This document shows, piece after piece, positions 1 through 6,547 of a DNA stretch of 6,790 bases (position 1 is the first letter of the stretch; the number at the start of each line of letters is the position of its first letter). The position numbers were made by a program, and so were the translations under genes. The DNA is taken from assembly GCA_050122535.1 (NCBI GenBank), contig JASFIT010000261.1:1-6790 (forward strand). Direction: 5' to 3'. The notes beneath the pieces were generated by a model. It searched no databases and was not told the origin of the DNA. It was given only the letters and a program-made list of their open reading frames with translations. This DNA comes from JASFEQ01 sp050122535. GTDB taxonomy: Bacteria > Desulfobacterota > DSM-4660 > Desulfatiglandales > HGW-15.

Positions 1-1020
1 CAAAATGGGCAATATATTCTGGGCGAGGAAACCACCAAACTGGAAGAAGAATTTTCAGACTACATCGGGGTAGCGTATGGTGTGGGTGTAGGGAGTGGCA
101 CCGAAGCCCTGCATTTGGCTCTGGTGGCTTGTGGGGTGTCCAGAGGGGATGAAGTCATTACGGTCTCCCATACGGCTGTAGCCACTGTGGCCGCCATCGA
201 GTTGATCGGAGCTGAGCCAGTTCTTCTTGATATTGAGCCAGATTACTACACACTGAATCCTGAGGCCCTGGAAGAGGTGGTGAATTCCAAGACGAAAGCG
301 ATCATCCCGGTTCACTTGTATGGACAGCCAGCAAATCTGGAACCCATATTGGAAATTTCCAGAGGGCGCAATCTTTGCGTCATTGAAGACTGTAGCCAGG
401 CCCATGGCGCCATATATCAAAATAAACGCGTGGGGGCCTGGTCTCACATGGCCTGTTTCAGCTTCTATCCCACGAAAAATCTGGGGGCCCTGGGAGATGG
501 AGGCATGGTGGTAACGAACGACCATGCGCTGGCTGGAAAGGTGCGTCTCCTACGGGAGTACGGGTGGAAGGAGAAGTTTAAGAGTGACCTCCCGGGTTGG
601 AACTCCCGTTTGGATGAAATTCAATCAGCCATTCTTCGGGTCAAGCTAAAACACCTGGAGAAGGACAATGATCTGCGGAGGCAGACGGCTAGGCTCTACA
701 TGGAGGAATTAAAGTCGTGTGATGTGGCTTTGCCAAGGGTTCGATCCGATTCCACACATGTGTATCATCAATTCGTGGTGCGTTCATCTCGGCGCGACGC
801 TTTACAGGAATTCCTTGTTGATAGAGGTATAGGAGCCCAAATACACTATCCCATGGCGGTGCATGAACAACCGGCCTATTGCAACAGAGTGGGAACTTCC
901 ACAGATTTATCTGTAACAGAAAGGACCGTGAAAGAAATCCTTTCCCTTCCCATTTATCCTGAACTCACGCAGAGGGAAGTGGAAAAGATCATTGAGGCGG
1001 TAAGCGCGTTTTTTTCGTGA
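1..1020 (+). CDS. DegT/DnrJ/EryC1/StrS-family sugar aminotransferase (5' partial)
   Basis: This is a PLP-dependent aminotransferase that converts a keto group on a nucleotide-linked sugar to an amine, usually with glutamate as donor, in the cytoplasm. The reading frame is open from base 1 (first codons QNGQYILGEE), so the true start lies upstream; 339 residues are visible, and members are usually about 360-380. Seen directly: a GSGTEALHLAL cofactor-phosphate segment near bases 91-123; HTAVATVAAIE followed by VHLYGQPANL; EDCSQAHGA, whose Asp (388-390) should pair with the PLP pyridine nitrogen; SFYPTKNLGALGDGG, whose Lys (475-477) should form the Schiff base; and NSRLDEIQSAILRVKL near 601-648. 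This wording resembles enzymes making 3-amino-3,6-dideoxyhexoses (DesV/FdtB/QdtB type), but carbon specificity is an inference. It ends in tandem stops (TGA 1018-1020, TAG 1021-1023), 75 bases before the cupin gene, a plausible pathway partner. Family assignment is firm. Confidence 0.93.
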   Translation, partial: QNGQYILGEETTKLEEEFSDYIGVAYGVGVGSGTEALHLALVACGVSRGDEVITVSHTAVATVAAIELIGAEPVLLDIEPDYYTLNPEALEEVVNSKTKAIIPVHLYGQPANLEPILEISRGRNLCVIEDCSQAHGAIYQNKRVGAWSHMACFSFYPTKNLGALGDGGMVVTNDHALAGKVRLLREYGWKEKFKSDLPGWNSRLDEIQSAILRVKLKHLEKDNDLRRQTARLYMEELKSCDVALPRVRSDSTHVYHQFVVRSSRRDALQEFLVDRGIGAQIHYPMAVHEQPAYCNRVGTSTDLSVTERTVKEILSLPIYPELTQREVEKIIEAVSAFFS

Positions 1021-1030
1021 TAGGGGAGGC

Positions 1031-1099
1031 ATGCGATTTTTTTGTAACGGGCTTATAGTTGAACACATCTGGCCTGTCATTGTCGGGAGGGTATCTTGA
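1031..1099 (+). CDS. Possible 22-codon leader ORF before the cupin gene
   Basis: A short reading frame starts at ATG 1031 and encodes 22 residues (MRFFCNGLIVEHIWPVIVGR, then VS) before TGA 1097-1099. Its stop overlaps the TTG start of the next gene (TTGA at 1096-1099), the geometry of translational coupling. A purine-rich AGGGGAGG (1022-1029) precedes it, but that run sits almost on the ATG, so only its 5' part (AGGGG, 4-base spacing) could act as a ribosome binding site. I recognise no family. It may be chance in a 75-base gap, since the cupin gene has its own good binding site. Confidence 0.15.
   Translation: MRFFCNGLIVEHIWPVIVGRVS
1085..1090 (+). promoter_or_regulatory. Ribosome binding site supporting a TTG start
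   Basis: GGGAGG lies 5 bases upstream of TTG 1096. This supports the rare TTG codon as the start of the cupin gene. In the same frame a stop occurs at 1060-1062, and no ATG or GTG lies between that stop and the TTG. The encoded protein then begins exactly where RmlC-like proteins usually begin. Confidence 0.7.
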
Positions 1100-1554
1100 T
1101 TGAGGGCGTTGTTTTAAAAGAATTGGTCACCCACGCAGACGACCGGGGCTTTTTCCGTGAAATCATCCGTTCATCAGATGACTCTTTTGCAGAAGGCTTC
1201 GGTCAGTGGAGTCATAGTCTCATGTTTGATGGTGTCATTAAGGCTTGGCATTACCACCGTATCCAAACAGATTGGTGGTACGTGGCCACTGGGGTCCTCC
1301 GGGTAGGGCTATGTGATCTTCGCGAAGACTCCCCCACGTTAAAAGAAACGATGGATTTCTACATGGGGGATCTACAGCCTGCAAAGGTTATTAAGATCCC
1401 ACCTGGAATCGCACATGGGTGCAAAACCATTCAAGGCCCTGTCAACCTATTTTACTTCACATCCCACGTCTATAACCCTGCGGATGAGATACGCCTCCCG
1501 TACGACGATCCTCAGATCGATTTTGACTGGATGGCTCGGCCAACAACCAAGTGA
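1096..1554 (+). CDS. RmlC-like cupin, dTDP-4-dehydrorhamnose 3,5-epimerase family (short variant)
   Basis: A 152-residue cupin related to RmlC, which epimerises C3 and/or C5 of 4-keto-6-deoxy nucleotide sugars. Seen: DRGFFRE (16-22), matching the RmlC substrate-binding DxRGxFxE; WHYHR (51-55), where His52 aligns with the RmlC catalytic-base histidine; DLREDSPT (74-81); IPPGIAHG (101-108); LFYFTSHVY (118-126), where Tyr120 aligns with the catalytic tyrosine; and YDDPQIDFDW (136-145), matching the RmlC WDDPxIxIDW. Differences: the lysine expected after the histidine (GKLV in RmlC) is replaced within TDWWYV, and the protein ends just after DFDW, so the C-terminal segment carrying the aspartate partner of the histidine is missing. 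It could therefore be an epimerase of altered scope or another keto-sugar isomerase; a FdtA/QdtA-type 3,4-ketoisomerase looks less likely from these motifs. The start is TTG with GGGAGG 5 bases upstream. It sits between two aminotransferase genes. Confidence 0.85.
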   Translation: MIEGVVLKELVTHADDRGFFREIIRSSDDSFAEGFGQWSHSLMFDGVIKAWHYHRIQTDWWYVATGVLRVGLCDLREDSPTLKETMDFYMGDLQPAKVIKIPPGIAHGCKTIQGPVNLFYFTSHVYNPADEIRLPYDDPQIDFDWMARPTTK

Positions 1555-1600
1555 TTAAGCGGGAAGGCGTTCAAATGGCGTGGTGAGGTGAGAAGGCCTC

Positions 1601-1651
1601 ATGGGAGATCAAGGGATGCATTTTTTGACGTGTGAGGGGACGCGAGTATGA
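1601..1651 (+). CDS. Possible 16-codon leader ORF before the second aminotransferase
   Basis: ATG 1601 opens a 16-residue frame (MGDQGMHFLTCEGTRV) that stops at TGA 1649-1651, overlapping the ATG of the next gene as ATGA. AGAAGG (1591-1596) sits 4 bases upstream. The 93-base gap (1555-1647) also holds a weak hairpin, TGAGG/CCTCA around an 8-base loop, near 1583-1600, without a T-run, so it is not terminator-like. No family is recognised, and the downstream gene has its own stronger binding site, so this may be chance. Confidence 0.12.
   Translation: MGDQGMHFLTCEGTRV
1634..1640 (+). promoter_or_regulatory. Ribosome binding site of the second aminotransferase gene
   Basis: GAGGGGA sits 7 bases before ATG 1648. 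This is a good match in sequence and spacing and fixes the start of the second aminotransferase. Confidence 0.7.
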
Positions 1652-2766
1652 GTCAGATATTCATTGCTGGCCCATGGATTACGGAGCATGAGATCAAGGT
1701 TGTGGAAGATGCCATGCGCAATGGTTGGTATGAGCATGCATATGATTATTGTGAAAAATTTCAAGAAGTATTTGCCGCCTACCACAACCGCAAATACGGC
1801 ATTATGACACCAAATTGCACCACGGCAATCCATTTGCTTTTGGCAGGCCTTGGCGTTTCTGAAGGCGACGAGGTTATCCTGCCCGAATGTACCTGGATAG
1901 CCACAGGAGCGGGAATTACGTATCTGAGGGCCACACCGGTGTTCTGCGACATTGATCATATCAATTGGTGCCTTGATCCTGAATCCGTAGAAAAGAGCAT
2001 AACACCCCGGACAAAGGCAATCATCACAGTGGATATTTATGGGAACATGCCGCTGATGGATGCGTTGCTTGAGATCGGGGATCGACACCATATTCCCGTT
2101 ATTGAGGACGCGGCAGAGGCTTTGGGCTCAACATACAAGGGAATTAGAGCGGGTAAATTCGGAATCGGCTCGGTTTTCAGTTTTCATCGGACCAAGACAT
2201 TGACGACGGGTGAAGGCGGAATGCTGCTCCTTGATGACGACGAGCTGTATGAACGTTGCATGTTCTTGAGGGATCATGGGCGAAAACTTGATGGCCCCAT
2301 GTACTATAATTATGAAGTTACGTATAAATACATGCCATTCAATGTACAAGCAGCGCTTGGGTATGCGCAGTTCCAAAGGCTTGATGAGTTGGTAGGTCGC
2401 AAGCGGGATCAGTTGTTCTTCTACAAAAAGCATCTGCGTGATGTGGAAGACATTGAACTCAATCCAGAACCTGAAGGGGGCATTAATGGAGCATGGATAA
2501 CAGCCCTGCTCTTCGGTAAATCACACCAAATCACGAAACAGGAGGCCATTGAAAGGCTGGCAAAATTGGGGATACCCGCACGCCCATTTTTCTATCCCTT
2601 ATCATCCCTACCTGCCTATCCAGGCTGCCGAGAACGATATGAGCCAAGGAATCCACTGGCATACGATATTTGCTCGAGAGGCATTAATTTGCCTGGTGCC
2701 GCAAATCTCACTGAGGAGCAGATGTTCAGAGTCTGTGAAGGCATCCAAACCATTTTGACAAGGTAG
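1648..2766 (+). CDS. DegT/DnrJ/EryC1/StrS-family aminotransferase, perosamine-synthase-like
   Basis: A full-length (372 residues) PLP-dependent sugar aminotransferase. The N-terminus IAGPWITEHEIKVVEDAMRN is typical of the family. Seen: NCTTAIHLLLAGLG (56-69), the cofactor-phosphate region; DEVILPECTWIATGAGI (74-90); VDIYGNMPLMDAL (128-140); EDAAEALGS (153-161), with Asp154 expected to contact the PLP ring; SFHRTKTLTTGEGGM (178-192), with Lys183 as the Schiff-base lysine; and, near the C-terminus, FFYPLSSLPAYPG. The KTLTTGEGGM wording and the NVQAALGYAQFQRLDEL segment resemble GDP-perosamine synthase (RfbE/Per) and related C4 aminotransferases, so amination at C4 is the best guess, though the GDP or dTDP carrier cannot be told. 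It differs clearly from the first aminotransferase (NLGALGDGG in place of TLTTGEGGM), so the two are old paralogues, not a recent duplication. It lies 39 bases before the first epimerase/dehydratase. Confidence 0.93.
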   Translation: MSQIFIAGPWITEHEIKVVEDAMRNGWYEHAYDYCEKFQEVFAAYHNRKYGIMTPNCTTAIHLLLAGLGVSEGDEVILPECTWIATGAGITYLRATPVFCDIDHINWCLDPESVEKSITPRTKAIITVDIYGNMPLMDALLEIGDRHHIPVIEDAAEALGSTYKGIRAGKFGIGSVFSFHRTKTLTTGEGGMLLLDDDELYERCMFLRDHGRKLDGPMYYNYEVTYKYMPFNVQAALGYAQFQRLDELVGRKRDQLFFYKKHLRDVEDIELNPEPEGGINGAWITALLFGKSHQITKQEAIERLAKLGIPARPFFYPLSSLPAYPGCRERYEPRNPLAYDICSRGINLPGAANLTEEQMFRVCEGIQTILTR

Positions 2767-2805
2767 GGGCATTAAGGCCACAAAAGACGAGGACCGAAGA
2801 AAAAC

Positions 2806-3804
2806 ATGAAAGTGGAATTACCCAGTTTGCAAGGGAAGAGAATTTTAATTACGGGAGGTTTGGGCTTTATTGGAAGCAATCTGGCTCATCGATGTCTTGA
2901 GCTGGGTGCCCAGGTGACGATCTATGACTGCCTGGATCCCCGCTCAGGAGGTAATTCATTCAACGTACACGATATACAAGACTCTATTGAGTTGTGTTAC
3001 CATAACATATTGGATTTTTCCCAATTATCACAAAATGTCATCAATAAAGACGTGGTCTTTAACTGTGCCGCCTCCACATCCCATCCTTTCTCCATGCGAG
3101 AACCCTGGATCGACTTGGATGTGAACGGCAGGGCGGTGATAAATCTGCTGGAGGCGGTCCGCCGTTTCAATAGAGATGTGAAGTTTATTCACCTCGGCAC
3201 CACTACCCAGTTGGGCAGACTTCAATATCAGCCAGCAGATGAAAAGCATCCTGAGTTTCCCACCGACATCTATTCTGCCAACAAATGCGTCTCGGAAAAG
3301 TACGTGTTAGTCTATGCAAACGCTTACCAGCTCAGAGCAACAGTGATTCGTTTGTCCAACGTCTACGGACCGAGAGCCAGTATTCATAGCCCAGATTTTA
3401 CATTCAACAATTTTTTTATTGGATTGGCGCTTCAGGGAAAGGACGTCACCGTATACGGTGAAGGTTCCCAACTGAGAAATGTGATTTATGTGGAGGACGT
3501 GATTTCAGCGTTAATTCTGGCTTCTCAAACGGACAAAACCAATGAAGAGACCTTTTTCGTCGTGGGAGATGATCACTACAGTGTGGCTCAGATTGCCGAA
3601 GCGACGGTCAAGCACATGGGCTCGGGGAGCGTCAAATATGTGGAATGGCCCCAAAGTAGAAAATCTGTAGAAGTGGGTGACGCCATCATTAGTAACAAGA
3701 AGATCAAAGAATGCCTGAACTGGGTCCCACAGTTTGATTTGGAAAAGGGCTTGGTTGCCACCAGGACCTATTATGAGGGTTGTCTGGAATCGTATTTGAG
3801 GTAA
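2806..3804 (+). CDS. NAD(P)-dependent sugar epimerase/dehydratase (extended SDR), first of two
   Basis: A 332-residue extended short-chain dehydrogenase/reductase acting on a nucleotide sugar in the cytoplasm. Seen: Rossmann motif TGGLGFIGSN (16-25); acidic D41 in IYDCLDP after beta-2, suggesting NAD preference; NCAAST (86-91); GTTTQLG (141-147), supplying the catalytic Ser/Thr; YSANK (156-160), the Tyr/Lys pair of the YxxxK motif; RLSNVYGPRA; and VYGEGSQLRNVIYVEDVISAL, the substrate-binding end common to GalE-like and CDP-paratose-epimerase-like proteins. The usual SSxxVYG around the Ser/Thr is altered to TTTQLG, marking a distinct subgroup. The exact reaction (4-epimerase, 2-epimerase, dehydratase or 4-ketoreductase) cannot be decided here. 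The binding site is weak: GAGGA (2789-2793) lies 12 bases before the ATG. The next gene starts 4 bases after the stop, so the two are probably co-translated. Confidence 0.88.
   Translation: MKVELPSLQGKRILITGGLGFIGSNLAHRCLELGAQVTIYDCLDPRSGGNSFNVHDIQDSIELCYHNILDFSQLSQNVINKDVVFNCAASTSHPFSMREPWIDLDVNGRAVINLLEAVRRFNRDVKFIHLGTTTQLGRLQYQPADEKHPEFPTDIYSANKCVSEKYVLVYANAYQLRATVIRLSNVYGPRASIHSPDFTFNNFFIGLALQGKDVTVYGEGSQLRNVIYVEDVISALILASQTDKTNEETFFVVGDDHYSVAQIAEATVKHMGSGSVKYVEWPQSRKSVEVGDAIISNKKIKECLNWVPQFDLEKGLVATRTYYEGCLESYLR
3798..3801 (+). promoter_or_regulatory. Ribosome binding site over the preceding gene's end, supporting a GTG start
   Basis: GAGG lies in the last codons of the first epimerase/dehydratase gene, 7 bases before GTG 3809. 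It supports the GTG start of the second one. Its placement over the upstream stop codon (TAA 3802-3804) suggests that ribosomes finishing the first gene restart on the second. Confidence 0.6.
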
Positions 3805-3808
3805 GACC

Positions 3809-4807
3809 GTGAAAATAGTCGTTACTGGAGCATTGGGACATATTGGATCTCGAGTCATTCGGGAGATACCAAAGGCCTTTCCCGAAGCAAGGGTCGTTTT
3901 GATCGATAATCTACTCACCCAGCGGTATTGTTCTCTTTTTAATTTGCCTGCTGAATGTGATTATAGGTTCATTGAGGCGGACGTGCTAGACGCAGATCTA
4001 AATTCTATCATAACGGGGAGCGATGTGGTTCTGCATTTGGCCGCTATTACAGATGCAGCGAGCAGTTTCAAGAATAAGGACCAGGTGGAAAATGTAAATT
4101 ATAACGCGACCGTCAAAGTTTCAGGGGCTTGCAAGGATGCAGGCGTTCCGCTGATTCATGTTTCGTCAACCAGCGTCTACGGGACACAACGCGAGATCGT
4201 GGACGAGGCCTGTTCTCCTGAAGACCTCCGGCCACAAAGCCCTTATGCTGAGACGAAATTGAAAGAAGAGAAATTTCTTCAAGGTATGGGCCATTCAGGA
4301 GAATTGGATTTTGTCATTTGTCGTTTCGGAACCATATGCGGTGTTTCGCCAGGCATACGGTTTCACACAGCGGTGAACAAGTTTTGCTGGCAGGCGGTTA
4401 TGGGGCAACCGCTTACGGTCTGGACAACAGCCTTACACCAGAAACGCCCTTATCTAACCCTAAGCGATGCCGTGCGAGCGCTTATCTTTATTATGAAAAA
4501 AGACTTGTTTGATAGAACCGTCTATAACGTCTTGACTGAGAACTTGACTGTAAACGCCATTATAGGATTCATCGCACAACGGGTAGCAGACCTTGACATA
4601 GAATATGTAGATGCTGAAATCATGAACCAGTTGTCCTACGAAGTCTCGAGTCTTCGGTTCACGAAACAGGGTTTCCAATTCAAAGGGAAAGTGGAGGATA
4701 GCGTCCATAAAACCCTTGACTTGCTGGAGGCAGCCGCATCGAGCCGTAGTCTCAGGGAAGAAGTCAAAGAGAAGAAAATGAACGTTGGCAACAGGCAGCG
4801 GGCATGA
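3809..4807 (+). CDS. NAD(P)-dependent sugar epimerase/dehydratase (extended SDR), second of two
   Basis: Also 332 residues, but only distantly similar to its neighbour. Seen: Rossmann motif TGALGHIGS (6-14), starting almost at residue 1; acidic D33 in LIDNLL; HLAAITDAA (76-84); VSSTSVYG (118-125), the canonical Ser/Thr segment; YAETK (146-150), the catalytic Tyr/Lys pair; CRFGTICG; and RPYLTLSDAVRALIFI, the usual late substrate-site segment. The C-terminus carries a charged tail (EEVKEKKMNVGNRQR near the end), longer than needed for the fold. It belongs to the WcaG/GalE-like superfamily; the specific reaction is unknown. A 4-ketoreductase or epimerase completing the sugar made by the upstream enzymes is an inference. 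It starts with GTG 4 bases after the upstream stop and ends in a 4-base ATGA overlap with the methyltransferase gene, so expression of the three is probably coupled. Confidence 0.88.
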   Translation: MKIVVTGALGHIGSRVIREIPKAFPEARVVLIDNLLTQRYCSLFNLPAECDYRFIEADVLDADLNSIITGSDVVLHLAAITDAASSFKNKDQVENVNYNATVKVSGACKDAGVPLIHVSSTSVYGTQREIVDEACSPEDLRPQSPYAETKLKEEKFLQGMGHSGELDFVICRFGTICGVSPGIRFHTAVNKFCWQAVMGQPLTVWTTALHQKRPYLTLSDAVRALIFIMKKDLFDRTVYNVLTENLTVNAIIGFIAQRVADLDIEYVDAEIMNQLSYEVSSLRFTKQGFQFKGKVEDSVHKTLDLLEAAASSRSLREEVKEKKMNVGNRQRA

Positions 4808-5568
4808 GTAAGAAAAATCTTCACATCTGGGAAGGTATCTATGATCGTTTTCCCATTGATGACTCTGGGGGGATCTTTGAATCTGAGCGATGGCTTAAGT
4901 CACTCCCAACCTTTTCTCAGGAAGAGAGAGGTGAAACTCTGTCACCTCACTCTCTGATCCACGAATATCCCCTTGCCCCATTCGTGGCCATTCTCATCGT
5001 CTCATCGGATGATCCTGTACAGGTCCTCGATTTCGGGGGGGGACTTGGCAATAGTTTCTTCCCGCTGATAGCCTCCTTAGCTGCCCCGGGCCTTGTTGAA
5101 TTCCATGTTGTGGAGACTCCCATGGTTTGTCGCCACGGCCGTGAGCTATATGAAGAATACCAGAACCTGCATTTCCATGAGGCATTACCTGGTGATACGG
5201 AAAGGTTTGATATCGTCCATGCCGCGGCGGCCCTGCACTACGTGGCAGATTGGCGCATCATGCTTGAAAGGTTTGCAGCATATGAGCCACGTTTTATAAT
5301 GCTTTTTGGCCTTACTGCTGGTGATATAAAAACCTTTGCAACATACCAGAACTATTATGGTTCAAAGGTCCCTGTGTGGTTTTGGAACGTGAACGAGATC
5401 ATAGATACAATGAAAGATTTGGGCTATGAACTCACGTATAAATCCCTTTTGGCAGCATCTTATCTCGGTGAAGTCCAGCCCCTCCCGATGGGAAATTTTC
5501 CAGCAGAGTATCGACTTGAGCGAAAATGCAATTTGATGTTCACACACAAGGATCATACAAAGCTGTGA
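4804..5568 (+). CDS. SAM-dependent methyltransferase, TIGR04325 (LIC12133)-like
   Basis: A 254-residue class I methyltransferase-like protein. Seen: VLDFGGGLGNSFF (74-86), motif I for S-adenosylmethionine binding; FHVVETP (100-106), where Glu104 at the end of beta-2 should bind the ribose hydroxyls; FDIVHAAAALHYVADW (135-150), the motif IV/post-IV region; then FIMLFGL and a late VWFWNVNEI with DLGYEL. The GGG motif I, the DIV...LxY..DW segment and the aromatic late segment match my recollection of TIGR04325, a putative methyltransferase family found in O-antigen and capsule loci whose acceptor is not well established. A sugar or glycan hydroxyl or amino group is the likely target here. The ATG lies inside the upstream stop (ATGA), indicating translational coupling. 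The next gene follows after 8 bases. The methyltransferase fold is well supported, the named family less so. Confidence 0.75.
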   Translation: MSKKNLHIWEGIYDRFPIDDSGGIFESERWLKSLPTFSQEERGETLSPHSLIHEYPLAPFVAILIVSSDDPVQVLDFGGGLGNSFFPLIASLAAPGLVEFHVVETPMVCRHGRELYEEYQNLHFHEALPGDTERFDIVHAAAALHYVADWRIMLERFAAYEPRFIMLFGLTAGDIKTFATYQNYYGSKVPVWFWNVNEIIDTMKDLGYELTYKSLLAASYLGEVQPLPMGNFPAEYRLERKCNLMFTHKDHTKL

Positions 5569-5576
5569 GAGCGTGA

Positions 5577-6497
5577 ATGCCAAGAGCCATCATTCATATC
5601 GGAGCCAATAAAACAGGATCCACCACCTTGCAGCGCTGCATTTTCGCAAGGAGCGAAGGGTTGGTTTATCTAGGAGAAGACTGTGCTGGTTATGAGAATT
5701 ATAGGGACATCCTGAATTCCCTCGTCTCCGATGATGACTTCCATTTCGATTATGAGAGGGCCAGCGAAACCTTTGAGAGATTCATGTCAGCGTGCGGTGA
5801 AAAGACATTTCTGTATTCCAACGAAGACATCATGACAAGCAGGGTCCCTTCGCAATGCGCCCGACGATTGCACCAATTCGTCCCCGATGCCGAGATACTG
5901 GTAGTTGTCAGGAATCAGTTGACTGCCATCCCTTCATTTTACGCCAATCACGGCGCCTACCTCAAAATGGTCCCCCGGAAATATTGGAGGCGTTATGTAT
6001 CATTTGGTGATTGGATGGGCTATTGCACCGAGTTTATAAAATACAGCCCCCTCGATAGCTACTTCTATAACAAGATACTGACCCTATACACATCCCTTTT
6101 CGGCAGAGAAAACATTCATGTACTGCTTTATGAGGATTTTGTGAACGCCAAGGTGAAATTCATAGACGACCTCTGTGGCATCCTGAGAATAGACAAAGAG
6201 GAAGCATTGAGGCATCTCCAAGATAGACGCGAGCGGAGGCGGAACACGCAGCGAGAGTTTAGATATCACCAATTCCGCACACTGTTTCTGGGAGGTAGAT
6301 CTTTTGGTGGTCGTCTGCCATTCGGGGCAGCTCTAAGGAGAATTTGGAGGAGATTTCTCGAAGGGGGACCGCCCGCCGATGGTTTTATGTCCGATGCGTG
6401 GCGGAATCGGATTGTGGAACTGTACAGGGAAGACAATATGAAACTGGCAAAAGAATATCATCTTCCCCTGAGAGAACTTAATTATCCCATGCCATAG
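5577..6497 (+). CDS. Sulfotransferase-like protein (PAPS-binding P-loop)
   Basis: A 306-residue protein with the layout of a PAPS-dependent sulfotransferase, which moves a sulfuryl group from 3'-phosphoadenylyl sulfate to a hydroxyl or amine. Seen: IHIGANKTGSTTLQ (6-19), the 5'-phosphosulfate loop with Lys12 and Ser15/Thr16; EILVVVRNQLTAIPSFY (106-122), the 3'-phosphate-binding strand and helix with Arg112 and Ser120; and ENIHVLLYEDFVN (178-190), the YEDF segment common in this superfamily. An arginine-rich stretch (RRERRRNTQR, 217-226, and RRIWRR, 254-259) follows and could bind a negatively charged glycan or only be a surface patch. No signal peptide or membrane segment is evident, so it is predicted cytosolic. 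The start at ATG 5577 has only a weak GA-rich site in the 8-base gap. It ends with tandem stops (TAG 6495-6497, TGA 6498-6500). Fold assignment is good; the acceptor is unknown but presumably the sugar made by this operon. Confidence 0.8.
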   Translation: MPRAIIHIGANKTGSTTLQRCIFARSEGLVYLGEDCAGYENYRDILNSLVSDDDFHFDYERASETFERFMSACGEKTFLYSNEDIMTSRVPSQCARRLHQFVPDAEILVVVRNQLTAIPSFYANHGAYLKMVPRKYWRRYVSFGDWMGYCTEFIKYSPLDSYFYNKILTLYTSLFGRENIHVLLYEDFVNAKVKFIDDLCGILRIDKEEALRHLQDRRERRRNTQREFRYHQFRTLFLGGRSFGGRLPFGAALRRIWRRFLEGGPPADGFMSDAWRNRIVELYREDNMKLAKEYHLPLRELNYPMP

Positions 6498-6536
6498 TGA
6501 GGTATGATGCTTTGATTATTAAGAAAGGGATCGATT

Positions 6537-6541
6537 AAGGT
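6537..6541 (+). promoter_or_regulatory. Ribosome binding site of the CmcI-family gene
   Basis: AAGGT sits 6 bases before ATG 6548 and fixes the start of the last, partial gene. The rest of the 50-base gap shows no convincing promoter or terminator hairpin. Confidence 0.55.
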
Positions 6542-6547
6542 AACACC

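Noticed and set aside
55..525. Long antisense open frame opposite the first aminotransferase
   Set aside because: It overlies a gene with full family motifs, has no recognisable domain and no binding site; it reflects codon bias of the sense strand. The antisense frames at 1609-2091 and 3511-3918 were rejected for the same reason.
1007..1045. Two T-runs (1009-1015 and 1037-1043) after the first aminotransferase, resembling an intrinsic terminator
   Set aside because: No GC-rich hairpin lies directly before either run (only the short palindrome GCATGC), and the first run is inside the coding region. Genes continue closely on the same strand.
1583..1600. Hairpin TGAGG/CCTCA in the gap before the second aminotransferase
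   Set aside because: Only 5-6 pairs with an 8-base loop and no T-tract; too weak to call a terminator or regulatory element.
1625..1653. TTGACG as a possible -35 promoter box
   Set aside because: At a 17-base spacing the -10 position falls on ATGAGT, the start of the gene itself, with no TATAAT-like sequence.
2806..4807. Recent tandem duplication of the two equal-length (332-residue) SDR genes
   Set aside because: The equal length is coincidental: motifs differ (GGLGFIG/GTTTQLG/YSANK versus GALGHIG/SSTSVYG/YAETK) and the rest of the sequences diverge strongly.
6498..6547. Possible promoter (TTGATT with TTAAGG) before the CmcI-family gene
   Set aside because: The -10 match is poor, and the stretch is better explained as a short operon gap with a ribosome binding site.
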